Shown in pieces: positions 32,826 to 43,800 of a DNA stretch of 64,000 nt. The notes beneath the pieces were generated by a model. The model was not told the origin of the DNA. It saw only the letters and a program-made list of their open reading frames with translations, and made no database searches. Position 1 is the first letter of the stretch. Each line of letters starts with the position of its first letter. Origin of the DNA: Metaphire vulgaris (lineage: Eukaryota > Annelida > Clitellata > Crassiclitellata > Megascolecidae); contig CM030856.1 of the NCBI GenBank assembly GCA_018105865.1, positions 3,333,620 through 3,397,619 of the forward strand, given 5' to 3'. The position numbers and the translations under genes were made by a program.

Positions 32826-33178
32826 CATATGCTTTTTCATATGCGGCACCTGAGCTTTGGAACTCAATTCCAATATCCCTTCGTTGTCTACATCAAAGCC
32901 AAATAACAAACTCAGAGTCACAATTTTCTCCCCTTCTTGCAACATCTCCTCATGTTTTTCTTTCCAAACTAAAATAATTTCTCTTTATAAAATCATTTCC
33001 TCCATAGCTATAGCGTCCTGCCCACTCGCCCTTTTGATTAAATGACCCGGCATGAATGACCCACCTTTGGCTATAGCTACTTCATTTGAGATTGAGCGCA
33101 TAGGAATAAGGAGCTACTTCGGTGCATCTTTTGGAAGCGCTTTAGAAATTAACGAGATTTTACTTACTTACTTACTTT
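32826..33178 (+). pseudogene. LINE-A 3' end (subfamily of copy 1)
   Basis: The fragment begins within the C-terminal coding part (SYAAPELWNSIP-like) and runs through the 3' UTR to the TTAC tail. It shows the uninterrupted version of the sequence that is split at 10348/11524, confirming the hAT insertion there. Confidence 0.85.
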
Positions 33179-33410
33179 TTTTACTTATCATAATTATGCC
33201 ATATTAAGTGTTGCAACTTTGCTGGCCCGCCAATGGTCTAAACATTTTTGTGCGGCTCGCAACAGCATGACGGTTGGACAACGCTGTTAACTTGTTAACA
33301 AATGCCCAATAAATGAATAGTAGACCTACTAAATAGTAATAATGATTAAAAAATAATACTAGATAGCAGTAAAAGTAATAAATAGTAATAGATAATAAAC
33401 AGTAATAGTA

Positions 33411-33501
<91 letters not shown>

Positions 33502-33512
33502 ATAATAATAAT
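33179..33512. repeat. hAT-like right end plus AAT/ATT microsatellite
   Basis: A right end at about 33225-33285 has an inverse starting CAGCGTTGTCCAACCGTCAT. A related left end (CAGCGTTGTCCAACCTTCAT) lies at 34802. From about 33413 to 33512 is an AAT/ATT microsatellite. Confidence 0.5.
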
Positions 33513-34711
33513 TAGAGCTGTTACGGTTTCACCTCGTGCAGTCTCGGTCGGTTTCGGTTCGGTTTTGACCGAAAAACCGCGGTTTCGGTTCGGTTCGGTT
33601 TTTTTTGAACATCACTAGAATCATTAATGCACTTCAATGCAGTTCAATCAATGCACAGCTTTTGAGCGTTAAAAATAACGAAAGCGTTGTTCTTCTGTCA
33701 TGTCCAGGGTTTAATCTAGGCCGTTTCCGGGGAAAAATTGCCCTTCCCTCCCGGAAATTTCAAATTCCTCCAGGAAATTTTGGCATATTACATAAACTAA
33801 CAGCATACCCCTAGCAAAATTCCCCCCGGCTTTGTCAGTTTCTCCCCCCGGCTTTGTCAGTTCCCCTTCCCCTGGATTCCAGAGGTCTAGATTAAACACT
33901 GGTCATGTCTATGTCTCTATGATGAGTCAGTCTGACGTCATTATTGAAATCAGTAAAAACAATTTTAAAATGGCTTCATTAGTAGTGTCGAGCAATGCCA
34001 GTTTTAGAAAGTATAACTGATATGATGCTTTAATTAAGACAGAGATTGTCAGTTGTTCACATTTTCGACAAAAAAATCATTTGAATGTTTCACCTTTGAC
34101 ACAGCATTTTACAAGCAAAGAACTCTACAATATGATAATTTCCTGAGGTTCACTGCCTGAATAAATGTTAATTCTTCCTAGAAATATCCTGGCCAATCTG
34201 TGTTAGACCCTTTATTTTGTATTGCTGCTGCTGCTGGTTTTTACTTTTTATTTCTTTAATTGCTTTCTATTGGTCTTTGTTTATGCTAGCAGCTGTGCTG
34301 TGGCGGGTCAATGAGGCTCCTGCTTAGCACTGCCTATGAGAAAGTGATGTACATTTTATGTAGATTTACTCTTATGTAGCAAGATGGCAGAGTGAGTTAC
34401 GTGATGTAGCGTCAGGCAGTCGGAGCGGCTTCAAGCCCCGTTAGTGCCCCTAGTGGCTTTCACACATGCAATAATGCCTCATGAGCCACTTTAAATCATG
34501 CCGAGTTTAAAATTAGACCTATTGGCAATTGCATCAATTGAGAAGAGAAGGTGACTTATATTTAAAGTCGCGCATAATCATGCATTGTATTTGCTATTCT
34601 CTAGGGCAAAAACCGTCCAATTTGCATGGTCAAAACCGCGGTTTCGGTTCGGTTCGGTTTTTACCGAAAAACCGCGGTTTCGGTTCGGTTCGGTTAACCG
34701 TAACAGCACTA
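33513..34711. mobile_element. hAT of family T, third copy
   Basis: The 1199-bp element is nearly identical to 5784-6976, with the same TAGAGCTGTTACGGTT start and the same inverted end. Flanks ATAATAAT at 33505-33512 and 34712-34719 agree, but they lie in a microsatellite, so the TSD is weaker evidence here. It carries the same small MITE. Confidence 0.88.
33705..33901. mobile_element. hAT MITE carried in the third family-T copy
   Basis: This 197-bp version has the same CAGGGTTTAATCT ends and exact GTCATGTC duplication (33697-33704, 33902-33909) as 5976-6166. It lacks the second arm of the 20-bp hairpin and instead has a short duplication of a CCCCCCGGCTTTGTCAG segment. Confidence 0.9.
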
Positions 34712-36006
34712 ATAATAATAATCAACTTTTCCTTCGGAATTATTCCGGAAATTTCCGGAAATTTCCAAGCTCACATCCCTACCAAACTACCAATAGACCA
34801 GCGTTGTCCAACCTTCATGCTAATGCGGGCCGCACAAAAATGCTTAGGCCCTTGTCGTGCCAAGCAAGATGTAGCATTAAATAGATGGCATAATTCTGTT
34901 ATAAGTATGGCATGCCATATAAAACTGTTATAAAATAAGACAAGACTAATTGTGGAGGAATTTTAGTCTTAACTGTGTCTTTCATTTTTCAGCGTATATT
35001 GCCGCGTGTTCCTCTTATACGCGTTGATGTTGATTAATGATTTATATATAGCGACGCTTCACTGTTTAGTCGCTAGAGTGTTGCGCCATAGCATTTTACT
35101 ATAGAGTTGATCGTTTTCAGTAATCAATATCGATTAATAATTAATAATAATTAGTTTGGCGATTCTTTAGTCATAATTCGTATACCAATAATTGGCAATA
35201 ATTCAACAGTAGTTACCTATAAAATATTCAGTAGATGGCGCTTTTCGTTTAAAAATGCCAAATGATTTTTAAGTGGTGTAATAGCAAACCTTTTTATCAC
35301 GATGACCTGATGTCTTATATCCAGGCCCATGAGAGCCGATGCAGTTCGGTTGTGTGGGCTTTTCAGCAAGCCTCTGAGAACGACTGAATCAGGTTGGAAC
35401 CTCGTTCCGACCGTCTGAGTTGTGACTCAGAGACAGTAGGCCGTATTGCCGCCAAGACGCCTCCAGACAGTCTGCCGCCTTGCCGCCAAGGTGCTCCGGT
35501 TTGGCCGGCATACACGGCATCTACTACAGGGGTCGCATAGTCACAACTCAACACGGCCACCGTGCCCGTTTAAAGTAGCGCAGAGCTACAAACTCAGCAT
35601 ACACCACTAGAGGGCCGCTTGCCCAGGGTTAAGTGACGCATAGTCACAAGTTCACAACTCAACACGGCCACTGTGCCCGCTCGAAGAGACGCGTAGTCTC
35701 AACTCAACATTACAATCATTGGCTTAATTGTCACCGATGGCTGGTAGCCACCTCGAAGTGTTTCACTTCGGGTTTTGTAACAAAAGATAAAAATAGCTAG
35801 ATTTGTTGTCTAACAATATCAGCAATGTCAATATCAATGCTTGTGGCGCCAGGTCGGATACAAGAAACGAAAGTGTTATTACGTTAGCAAACTGCTCAAA
35901 ACGGCGTCAAATTTTAACTGAGCGAGAACGAGACTTGCAGCGAGATGACAAATGTAAGTAAGTTAGTAATAAGTAGGAAATAAGTAAGTTTAATAACTCC
36001 CGTAAC
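34712..36006. other. Mixed sequence with a hAT-like left end and a short duplicated block
   Basis: A hAT-like left end CAGCGTTGTCCAACC starts at 34802 without an identified partner. A block 'agtcacaa...ctcaacacggcca' occurs twice (about 35538 and 35660) in a GC-richer stretch, 35320-35720. No coding motif is recognised. Confidence 0.35.
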
Positions 36007-36014
36007 CTGTGGAG

Positions 36015-37549
36015 TAGAGCTGGGTCGATTACGATTATTTTTTCCGATTACGATTACGATTATTTTCGATTATTTTTCACGATTACGATTTCGATTACGA
36101 TTACGGTTTTTTTTATAATCATTTTCGATTTCGATTATTTCACAGTACCTTTAAAACTGGCTTTCCCGCCATATTTTACAGTATTCGGCAATCCTCTGTT
36201 ATCGATGTTCAGTTGGTCTTCAACAGGGATATTTCTACACCTCTAACACCCCAACACCCCAATTTGAGGTCGACACCCCTAAAATTTGGTAATGTGACAA
36301 TGGTATGCATACAGAATGCATATTGATTAGCCCTGAACACCCTCAAACAGGCCCATTCAGAGAGGGGCCAGGAGGCCATTCGGCCCAGGGCCTCCATCAT
36401 TTGGGGGCCTCCTTTGTTTCCTTGTCTAGAATTCTGGGAGAGCTAGAAAGCTAGATAGCTACTACTAGAAGGGGCCTCACAATTTGGTGATGACCTTTTT
36501 TATCGACAATTTTGAGATTTTGGGAAAGCTTAGGAAAGGTATTCTGCGATCCTCAAAATTGGCGATGACCTTTTTGCTTGTCGACAATTTTGGGATTTTG
36601 GGAATGCTAGGAAGGTATTCTGCGGTCCTCAAAATTGGTGATTACCTTTTTCGCTTGTCAAAATTTTAATTGTTGGGAAGGCTAGGAGAGGCCTCAATCC
36701 AACTGGCCTGGGCCTCCTTCAGCCTCTGAAGGGCCTGCCCCAAATGGAGAAATACACCCCACAACTTTTATCCTCGGATGACTTTTTTTGCTTGTCAGAC
36801 TTTTTGTGAGTCTCTATAAGGTTTTTTGCTTGTCAGCCTTTTTCGGTAGAGACCTCCAAATTTCGACACCCCAGATTTTCCCGACACCCCCAAATTAACA
36901 ATCCTACAATCCTAGAAATAAACACACCTCAGACTTTCCCGACACCCCACCCCAATTCACAATCCTAGAAATAACCCTGGTCTTCAATCTCCTTAAAGGA
37001 TCGAGCCTGGGTGGCATCATCAGCGTATCCAAACTTCCTACCTATGGTATCCGGTAAGTCGTGTGTAGGCCTATAAGCCTACAATTGAATAACATAGGTG
37101 CTAGAACTGAACATTGTTAGACCGTTTCGCTGACGTCTCCAGGAGCTTGACATCTACCAAGTGAACTAAGAACCGTCTGTCAGAGATGAGTAATTCCACA
37201 AGTTGACAGAACCAGGGTGGCAAATTGAGCGAGAGTTTGTACATTAAACCCACATGACACACCGCATCGAAAGCTGCTGTCAAATCCAGAAAGATGGTGC
37301 CTGTCTTTATGCGCAGTTGAATCCATTTGCAATGAAAATCTGACAATCAACGGCAAATAGATCCTTCTTTGAATCGGAAATATTGTATAATATAACTTAC
37401 GGGAATAATCGAAAAATAATCGCGATTTCGATTATTTTTTCGACGATTATCGATTATTTCGATTTATTTAATAATCGTGTCGATTTCGATTACGATTTTT
37501 CCAAAAATCGCGATTTCGATTACGATTTCGATTAATCGACCCACCTCTA
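36015..37549 (-). mobile_element. hAT family W, copy 1
   Basis: The 1535-bp element has TIRs TAGAGCTGGGTCGATTA and TAGAGGTGGGTCGATTA and an exact TSD CTGTGGAG (36007-36014, 37550-37557). Both ends are rich in CGATTACGATT repeats. The interior includes an antisense RT fragment. It is a close inverted copy of 37598-39128. Confidence 0.95.
37101..37346 (-). pseudogene. RT fragment carried by hAT W copy 1
   Basis: The minus strand encodes GTIFLDLTAAFDAVCHVGLM and then YKLSLNLPPWFCQLVELLIS. This is the RT palm segment around the first catalytic aspartate in Jockey/I-type LINEs (pattern LDLTAAFDAVWH). It is homologous to the fragment in the other W copy, so it was carried before the two copies separated. 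Confidence 0.75.
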
Positions 37550-37597
37550 CTGTGGAGTGTGGATGTGTGGATAAGTAAGCAATTAGTTACCTCCTAT

Positions 37598-39128
37598 TAG
37601 AGGTGGGTCGATTAATCGAAATCGTAATCGAAATCGCGATTTTTGGAAAAATCGTAATCGAAATCGACACGATTATTAAATAAATCGAAATAATCGATAA
37701 TCGTCGAAAAAATAATCGAAATCGCGATTATTTTTCGATTATTCCCGTAAGTTATATTATACAATATTTCCGATTCAAAGAAAGATCAATTTACCGTTGA
37801 TTATCAGATTTTCATTGAAAATGGATTCAACTGCGTATAAAGACAGGCACCATCTTTCTGGATTTGACAGCAGCTTTCGATGCGGTGTGGCATGCGGGTT
37901 TAATGTACAAACTCTCGCTCAATTTGCCACCCTGGTTCTGTCAACTTGTGGAATTACTCATCTCTGACAGACGGTTCTTAGTTCACTTGGGAGATGTCAG
38001 CTCCTGGAGACGTCAGCGAAACGGTCTAACACAGTGTTCAGTTCTAGCACCTATACAATAATTTGTAGGCTTATAGGCCTACACGACTTCTTACCGGATA
38101 CCATAGGTAGGAAGTTTGGATACGCTGACGATATCGGCGGTCTTCCCACCCAGGCTCGATCCTTTAAGGAGATTGAAGACCAGAGTTATTTCTAGGATTG
38201 TGAATTGGGGTGGGGTGTCAGGGAAAATCTGGGGTGTGTTTATTTCTAGGATTGTAGGATTGTGAATTTGGGGTGTCCCTCCAAATCTGGGGTGTCTGTA
38301 TTTGGAAGTCTCTACCGAAAAAGGCCCTTATAGAGACTCACAAAAAGTCTGACAAGCAAAAATAAAAGTTGTAGGGTGTATTTCTCCATTTGGGGGCAGG
38401 CCCCTTTAGAGGCTGAAGGAGGCCCAGGCCAGTTGGAATTTCGAGGCCTCTCCTAGCCTTCCCAATAATTAAAATTTTGACAAGCGAAAAAAGGTAATCA
38501 CCAATTTTGAGGACCGCAGAATACCTTCCTAGCTTTCCCAAGATCCCAAAATTGTTGAGAAGCAAAAAAGGTCATCGCCAATTTTGAAGACCGCAGAATA
38601 CCTTCCTAGCTTTCCCAAAATCCCAAAATTGTCGACAAGCAAAAAAGGTCATCACCAACTTGTGAGGCCCCTTCTAGTAGTAGCTATCTAGCTTTCTAGC
38701 TCTCCCAGAATTCTAGACAAGGAAACAAAGGGAGGCCCCCAAATGATGGAGGCCCGGGCCGAATGGCCCTTTGGCTTCTCTGAATGGGCCTGTTTGAGGG
38801 TGTTCAGGGCTAATCAATATGCATTCTGTATAATACCATTGTCACATTACCACATTTTAGGGGTGTCGACCTCAAATTGGGGTGTTGGGGGTGTTCCTGT
38901 TTCTGAAATATCCTGTTGAAGACCAACTAAACATCGATACACAGAGGATTGCCGAATACTGTAAAATATGGCGGATCCAAAGCCAGTTTCTAAAGTACTT
39001 TTAATAATCGAAATCGAAATCGCGATTATATAAAAACCGTTGTCGTAATCGAAATCGTAATCGTGAAAAATAATCGAAAATAATCGTAATCGTAATCGGA
39101 AAAAATAATCGTAATCGACCCAGCTCTA
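37598..39128 (+). mobile_element. hAT family W, copy 2 (inverted)
   Basis: The 1531-bp element has the same termini in reverse order and its own exact TSD CCTCCTAT (37590-37597, 39129-39136). Only 48 bp separate it from copy 1 and the orientation is opposite, so the locus looks like one 3.1-kb palindrome. The different TSDs show two independent insertions. Confidence 0.95.
37864..38061 (+). pseudogene. RT fragment carried by hAT W copy 2
   Basis: The plus strand encodes TAAFDAVWHAGLMYKLSLNL and then PPWFCQLVELLISDRRFLVH, continuing to SVLAPIQ, a decayed counterpart of GSVLSP. Further on, near 38117, KFGYADDIGG-like sequence is seen, so more of the palm is present than in the other copy. It is a passenger inside the hAT and cannot act alone. 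Confidence 0.78.
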
Positions 39129-39136
39129 CCTCCTAT

Positions 39137-39616
39137 AGTCCTAGTATAGTCCTATAAAATAATGGTAATAACCGGGCCTAGAGCTAAAATTGTTATTTTC
39201 CCAAACTCGGTGGCGGGCCGGATGAAACTGGCCCGCGGGCCGCCAGTTGGTGAGTTTGACAACCCTGCAAATCTGCAATAGGCCCAACGGCCAACACACC
39301 CAACTTTGGTCTGAATTTGCCATAGATAGACGGGTAAGACGGCATCTAGTGTATATTGTATACAGTATAATAATAAATCTATGGTCGATACTAGAGAATT
39401 TAAGAGAAACCGTCTTCATATGATATGACCCACTATGATTTAACCTTAAAGAATGAGCCAAAAATAAGTAGAGATATTTATTCGCGAAGATCATCTTGTA
39501 TATATTTTCGATTTTGTACTTACTGTAATGAGTATCGACGATGTTTAACAGCGAATATATAACCGGTTCTGGTAAAGCGCCATTATTCAACTTTTTGTGC
39601 CTATTATGTTCTAACA
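39137..39616. other. hAT-like right end and unassigned DNA
   Basis: A right end finishes at 39267 with an inverse starting CAGGGTTGTCAAACTCACC, a widespread hAT terminus. Its left end is not identified. The rest is AT-rich. Confidence 0.4.
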
Positions 39617-40185
39617 TTTACCATATTTCATCCATACTAAAATCATTACATTGGCTTAAAATAACCGAACGTATCCAATTTAAGATAATAACACTTACAT
39701 ATAGCTCACTTCAGTCATCAAAACCTGTCTACCTTAGATCACTATTAACTGCTCAGCCTCCTCGACCCACACGTTCATCATCTTACCTCACTCTGTCACG
39801 CCCACTGAATCAGTCATCCCTGAAAATTTGCAACCGTGCCTTCTCATACGCCTCACCTGAACTTTCGAACTCGATCCCAGCTTCCCTCGGCAGACTTGGA
39901 CACTTTCAATAAATAAAATCTGAATCCTCATTTCCTATAATTCTCGCATTATCTCCTCAAGTCGTCAGGTTGAAGCTTAAATCTTTCCATTTTCTAAAAT
40001 AATTTCCTCCATAGCTGTGACAACCTAGCCTCACTGCTCTTCGGATGTTGACTATTGCCTGGCTGATCATATAGCTTCTCCATAGCTATTTTAAGAAAGG
40101 CTGAGCACCTAAGAATAAGCAGCTACTGTTGTGCTGCTTTCCAAGGCGCTATAGAAATCCACAAGATTTTACTTACATACTTACT
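39617..40185 (+). pseudogene. LINE-A 3' end (subfamily of copy 2)
   Basis: It encodes HISSILKSLHWLKITERIQF, then SLLTAQPPRPTRSSSYLTL and FSYASPELSNSIPASL, the C-terminus of the LINE-A protein, followed by the 'acaacctagcctcactg' 3' UTR and the TTAC-type tail. It is open over about 120 codons and ends at a TAA where copy 2 reads on. Confidence 0.85.
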
Positions 40186-40479
40186 GAACATTGTATTGTT
40201 TTTTTGGACAACTTCTACAGCGCCATAGCATAGCAAAGGTCAAAGTCAAAGACGCTGTCGACAATGTGGACAAATGAATGACGGACGGAAGATGTTGGTC
40301 TTGGAAAAAAGCATACACATTCATACACAGATGGGTAAAGTTGGTGCTTTTTTCTATAAAAAGGTTTAGGAACTCATTTCCAGGGCCGTCAAGAGAAATT
40401 CCTACGCGCACTAAAAACTTTTGAATTAAAATAATGTTTTTAGTGGTCATGATGAGAAAAGTGATGACCTTTTTTGCTC
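40186..40479. other. Unassigned spacer
   Basis: About 290 bases without recognisable features. Confidence 0.3.
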
Positions 40480-40506
40480 ATCAAGTGCAACTGATAAAAG
40501 AACCAA

Positions 40507-41154
40507 TTGCAAATGAAACATGCATTATATAAAACTTATTTTAGTGATACATTGAACGATGCCCACATGCAAAAAGATTTTACTACCTTTTGGAAGTTCT
40601 GGAGAAATAAATTTGGGGGAAGGAGTAATAGTTGTGCTAAAACTGTCGATGGGTCCTGTACCGAACCTGAAATTGCCAATGCATTTGCAGATTTCTTTCG
40701 CTTTGCCTGCACACCCAATAACAGTAGTTGGCACGATAATCTCAAACTGCAGTTTGAGGGCTGTCTCTCAGGCTATAGGAGTCAGAGTATAGAGTGTCCT
40801 GTGATCTCAATTGAAGAAGTGGGCATAGCAGTTAGTAAAATTAAGCTGGGCAAAGCAGCCAGGTTTGACAGGATAACTATAGAACATTTACTGTATGCAC
40901 ACCCAATTGTATTATCTTGTATAACTCATTTGTTTAATCTAATGTTGAAAGCAGGATATGTGCCAGAAGGTTTTGGTAATGGTATCATGATCCCTCTGCT
41001 GAAAAATTGCACAGCAGACCCTACAAGGTGTGACAATTATAGTGGCATAACCCTGAGTCCAGTAGTGTCTAAGATTTTTGAGCATGTATTACTGGGGAAA
41101 TTTGGGTTTTTTGGGGGAGCTCTGACCTGCAGTTTGGGTTCAAAACTGGGGTAG
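40507..41154 (+). pseudogene. LINE-E linker and RT finger region
   Basis: The 215-residue frame holds FWKFWRNKFGGRSN, EIANAFADFFRFAC (the usual 'FFxxxF' segment before RT), and SKIKLGKAARFDRITIEHLL, equivalent to the KxGKAxGxDxIxxE motif but with A-R-F-D in place of the common G-x-D. CDNYSGITLSPVVSKIFEHV follows. The frame is lost near 41154 in the QFGFK-type motif and is resumed about 20 bases later in another frame. Confidence 0.8.
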
Positions 41155-41177
41155 GATGCTGAGATGCCTTATACACA

Positions 41178-42176
41178 TTGAGGGGGGTAATAAGTTATCT
41201 CAATAGAAATTCATGCACAGCTGTCATTTCTGCTCTTGACATTTCGAAAGCTTTTGACAAAATTAGTCATTATGGGCTGTTTTTGAAGCTGATACAAAGG
41301 AAAACCCCTTGGTATTTCATTGAAGTTTTACGCAACTGGTATTCCAAATGTAATGTTATGGTTAGATGGGGTAATGTATTATCAGAATCTTTTACTGTAG
41401 TGGCTGGATTACGACAAGGAGGGTTCTTTCGCCTTTTGCTATTTGCTGTTTATATTGATGATGTAATTTTAAAGTTGCAAAATTCTGGATATGGCTGCTA
41501 TATCAATGATTTGTTTGTTGGATGTTTATTGTATGCTGATGATATCTTATTGGTGTCACACTCTATATCCGGCATGCAGCACATGCTGGATATTTGCACC
41601 AATGACTTTGTGGATTTGGATTTGAAATTTAATGTGAAGAAATCTATGGCCATTAGGATTGGGACACGTTGCAATATCGCATGTACTGTATTGGTCCTGG
41701 ATGGTGTTGCCTTGCCATTTGTGGACGAAATTAGGTATCTTGGAGTGACACTGAAAAATGGCAGGCACTTCGGGTTATCTATTTCGGAAGTTAAATTAAA
41801 ATTTTTTCATACGTTTAGTTGCTTGTATAGTCGCAGCAGAGCTGCCGCTTCTGAATTGATATGCGTTAACCTGGTAAAGAGCTATTGTCTACCTATTGTA
41901 TTGTATGGCATGGAAGCCACATGTCCAAACAAAAGTAATCTTAATGCTCTTGACAGACTGATTCAAGTAGTTGTGTGCAAAATTTTTAAAACATGTGAGG
42001 CAGATAATGTTGAGTATATCAGAATCCTGACGGGTTTGGATAGTATGCATGCTATTGTAGAAAAGCGACAAGAATCCTTTGTTAATAGATACGAGAAGAA
42101 GCCACTGTACTTTGCTCAGTGCATTACTAGAATTTGTCTGAGGGCAGAGGCTGTACTGTGTAAAGTTTGTGCTTAG
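41178..42176 (+). pseudogene. LINE-E RT palm and C-terminus
   Basis: Motifs are ALDISKAFDKISHYGLF (residues about 19-35), VVAGLRQGGFFRLLLFAVYI, in which the usual SP is replaced by FR, and an intact LLYADDILLV box. A C-terminal domain with RYLGVTL and SYCLPIVLYGMEA follows. The 332-residue frame has no internal stop and ends at TAG 42174-42176. Only the break upstream of it prevents a continuous RT. Some I, Jockey or Daphne-like elements show this AFDKISHYGLFLKL pattern, but clade is not decided. Confidence 0.8.
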
Positions 42177-42323
42177 TTTATTTGTTTATTATTAGGTTTA
42201 TTTTATTATTTTTTTATTATTTAGTTTTGTTCAGCTGATTTGTGTTTTCCTTGTTTGTGTACTACTGGTTGTGTACTACTTTTTGTGCTGTGCTTGTCAC
42301 GAATAAAGATGATTATTATTGCA

Positions 42324-42478
42324 TAGGAAGTGTCTATTATGCGGGCTGCCCACATTTTAACTAAACCACTGATTGGTCTAATGTATCACGTGGTTAGTGT
42401 TAGAGTTAGGGTTAGATTCATTCGACCAATCAGCGGTTTAGTTAGAATGCAGGCAGCCCGCATAATAGACACTGCCTA
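42324..42478. mobile_element. 155-bp palindromic MITE with 5-bp TSD
   Basis: Ends TAGGAAGTGTCTATTATGCG and TAGGCAGTGTCTATTATGCG extend into long inverted arms of about 65 bp with few mismatches. TTGCA flanks both sides (42319-42323, 42479-42483). The centre contains GTTAGAGTTAGGGTTAG. The superfamily is not clear. Confidence 0.75.
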
Positions 42479-42660
42479 TTGCATATCAATATATAAGAGA
42501 ATCTGAAAAAAAGCACTGGGTAAACTTGAAATATCAAAAAATTATAGTGAAGATGCATCATGAGTGAATGAGTGAATGAGTCCATTTCTCTGGCATAATT
42601 TTACACAAGTGCGCCTCAGCCGATAAACAAAAAAGATTTTAGCCAAACAAGAAAAGTTGA

Positions 42661-42951
42661 TCATGCCATAGTTTCGTCTCGAAGTGCTGGTGGGAGGCTA
42701 TTCCAGTTCGACGGGTCCAGTGCATTGAATGTGCAGTCTCCCATCCTGCTTCGAGTCCGTGTCACACTTAGGACCCATGTGTGGTGTGAGCGCGTCTGGA
42801 TGGGTCTATGAAGCTCCTGAAGAAGAAGCCAGTCCTTTTCCAGGTAGCCAGGGGCTTCCCCTCTAAGGCATTTTTCTGCAATGGAGAGGATCTTAAACGT
42901 TACTTGCTTCTTGACTGGCAACCAGTGGAGTTGATTGAGCACCGGAGTGAT
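42661..42951 (-). pseudogene. LINE-F C-terminal region
   Basis: The frame encodes MLNQLHWLPVKKQVTFKILS and ends with NALDPSNWNSLPPALRDET, the typical C-terminus of CR1/L2 LINEs. With the 849-bp insert removed it continues the frame from 43807 (...RRQHIT + PVLNQLHWLP...), so the insertion fell inside a once continuous frame. Confidence 0.85.
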
Positions 42952-43800
42952 TCATTCATTCATTCATTCCAGGACAATTTATATAGCGCTGTACGCATGG
43001 TTTAAAATCCAAAATCAAAAGCGCTTTGACACCGCTGACATGTCAATGAAGGTCAGAAGGTGGCGATGTTAAAATCCACTGAGATGATGGAAAAACTTTG
43101 CTGCCGTGAAGAAGTCCGGCGCAAAGTCCTTTAGAAGCGGTCCTTCAAGGAAAACTGTAGCTCCATTGACATGCCAACGAGGAGCGGAAGATGATGTTGA
43201 AAGTTCGCGAGTTGGTAGTAGGAGTTTCTCCGTGCAGATATAACCACCGGAAAAGTTCCTGAAGAAGCAGTCTGTCGCAAGAAGATAGTTACGTCATCGA
43301 AATTGGCAAATCCGACGAAGATGGAAAATCCAGTGAGGTCCAGAAACGACAGCCAACCGCAACCCCGCCGAATTTTCACGCAGCAGCCGATGCGGCTGAC
43401 TTTGGCGCACACCCGACGGACGGCGACTGACTTGAACTTCCAGGACGACGTGGAAAGGTAGAGGACAGCACGAGACACGTCGGAACCGAAGAGCGAAATG
43501 CCGTCCTCGCGAAGATGAATGCTCGAGCGAAGCTTGGAACGACCGTCGATCATCGCATGGCGCTATAACAATAGCCAACATGGCGACGTCCTGCACAGGC
43601 GGCGAGACCGACTCGAGGCTTCCGAAACGATGCGAAGCAGTAGAGGAGAGCCAAAACTCCTCAGCAGACCGACGGTCTCGAAGAAATCCTCATCTCTGGC
43701 GCAAGATTCACGCACGGAGCGTCATAAATTGCGTCGAACGACGACGAAACGTGGCATGCACAAAACGCATGCAAGGCAGCCATAGATAGGCGCCATAGAT
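42952..43800 (-). mobile_element. 849-bp retroposon with TGAA tail inside LINE-F
   Basis: Flanked by AGTGAT (42946-42951, 43801-43806). On the plus strand it begins with TCATTCATTCATTCATT, so on the minus strand it ends in an ATGA/TGAA tail preceded by 'aagcgc', 'tacagcgctatataaatt', a kind of 3' end seen in LINEs and SINEs. The body is GC-rich and has internal partial duplications ('ctgacatgtcaatgaagg' near 43037, 'ttgacatgccaacgagg' near 43167). The frames in it carry no recognised domain. Confidence 0.6.

Larger units (their letters stand above)
40480..42318 (+). mobile_element. LINE-E, 5'-truncated non-LTR retrotransposon
   Basis: It contains linker, RT and C-terminal region, followed by a 3' UTR with an AATAAA at about 42302 and a GATTATTATT tail. 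The MITE 42324-42478 follows directly. The endonuclease is missing. Clade is uncertain. Confidence 0.8.

Noticed and set aside
34802..39267. One hAT spanning both W copies, with ends CAGCGTTGTC and CAGGGTTGTC
   Set aside because: The ends are loosely similar, but the 8-bp flanks (CAATAGAC and CAAATCTG) do not match.
42400..42420. Interstitial telomere repeat
   Set aside because: GTTAGAGTTAGGGTTAG has only one exact TTAGGG unit and is the centre of a palindromic MITE.
43519..43785. Arginine-rich protein of 88 residues
   Set aside because: It lies in the GC-rich retroposon, overlaps other frames of similar length and has no recognised motif.
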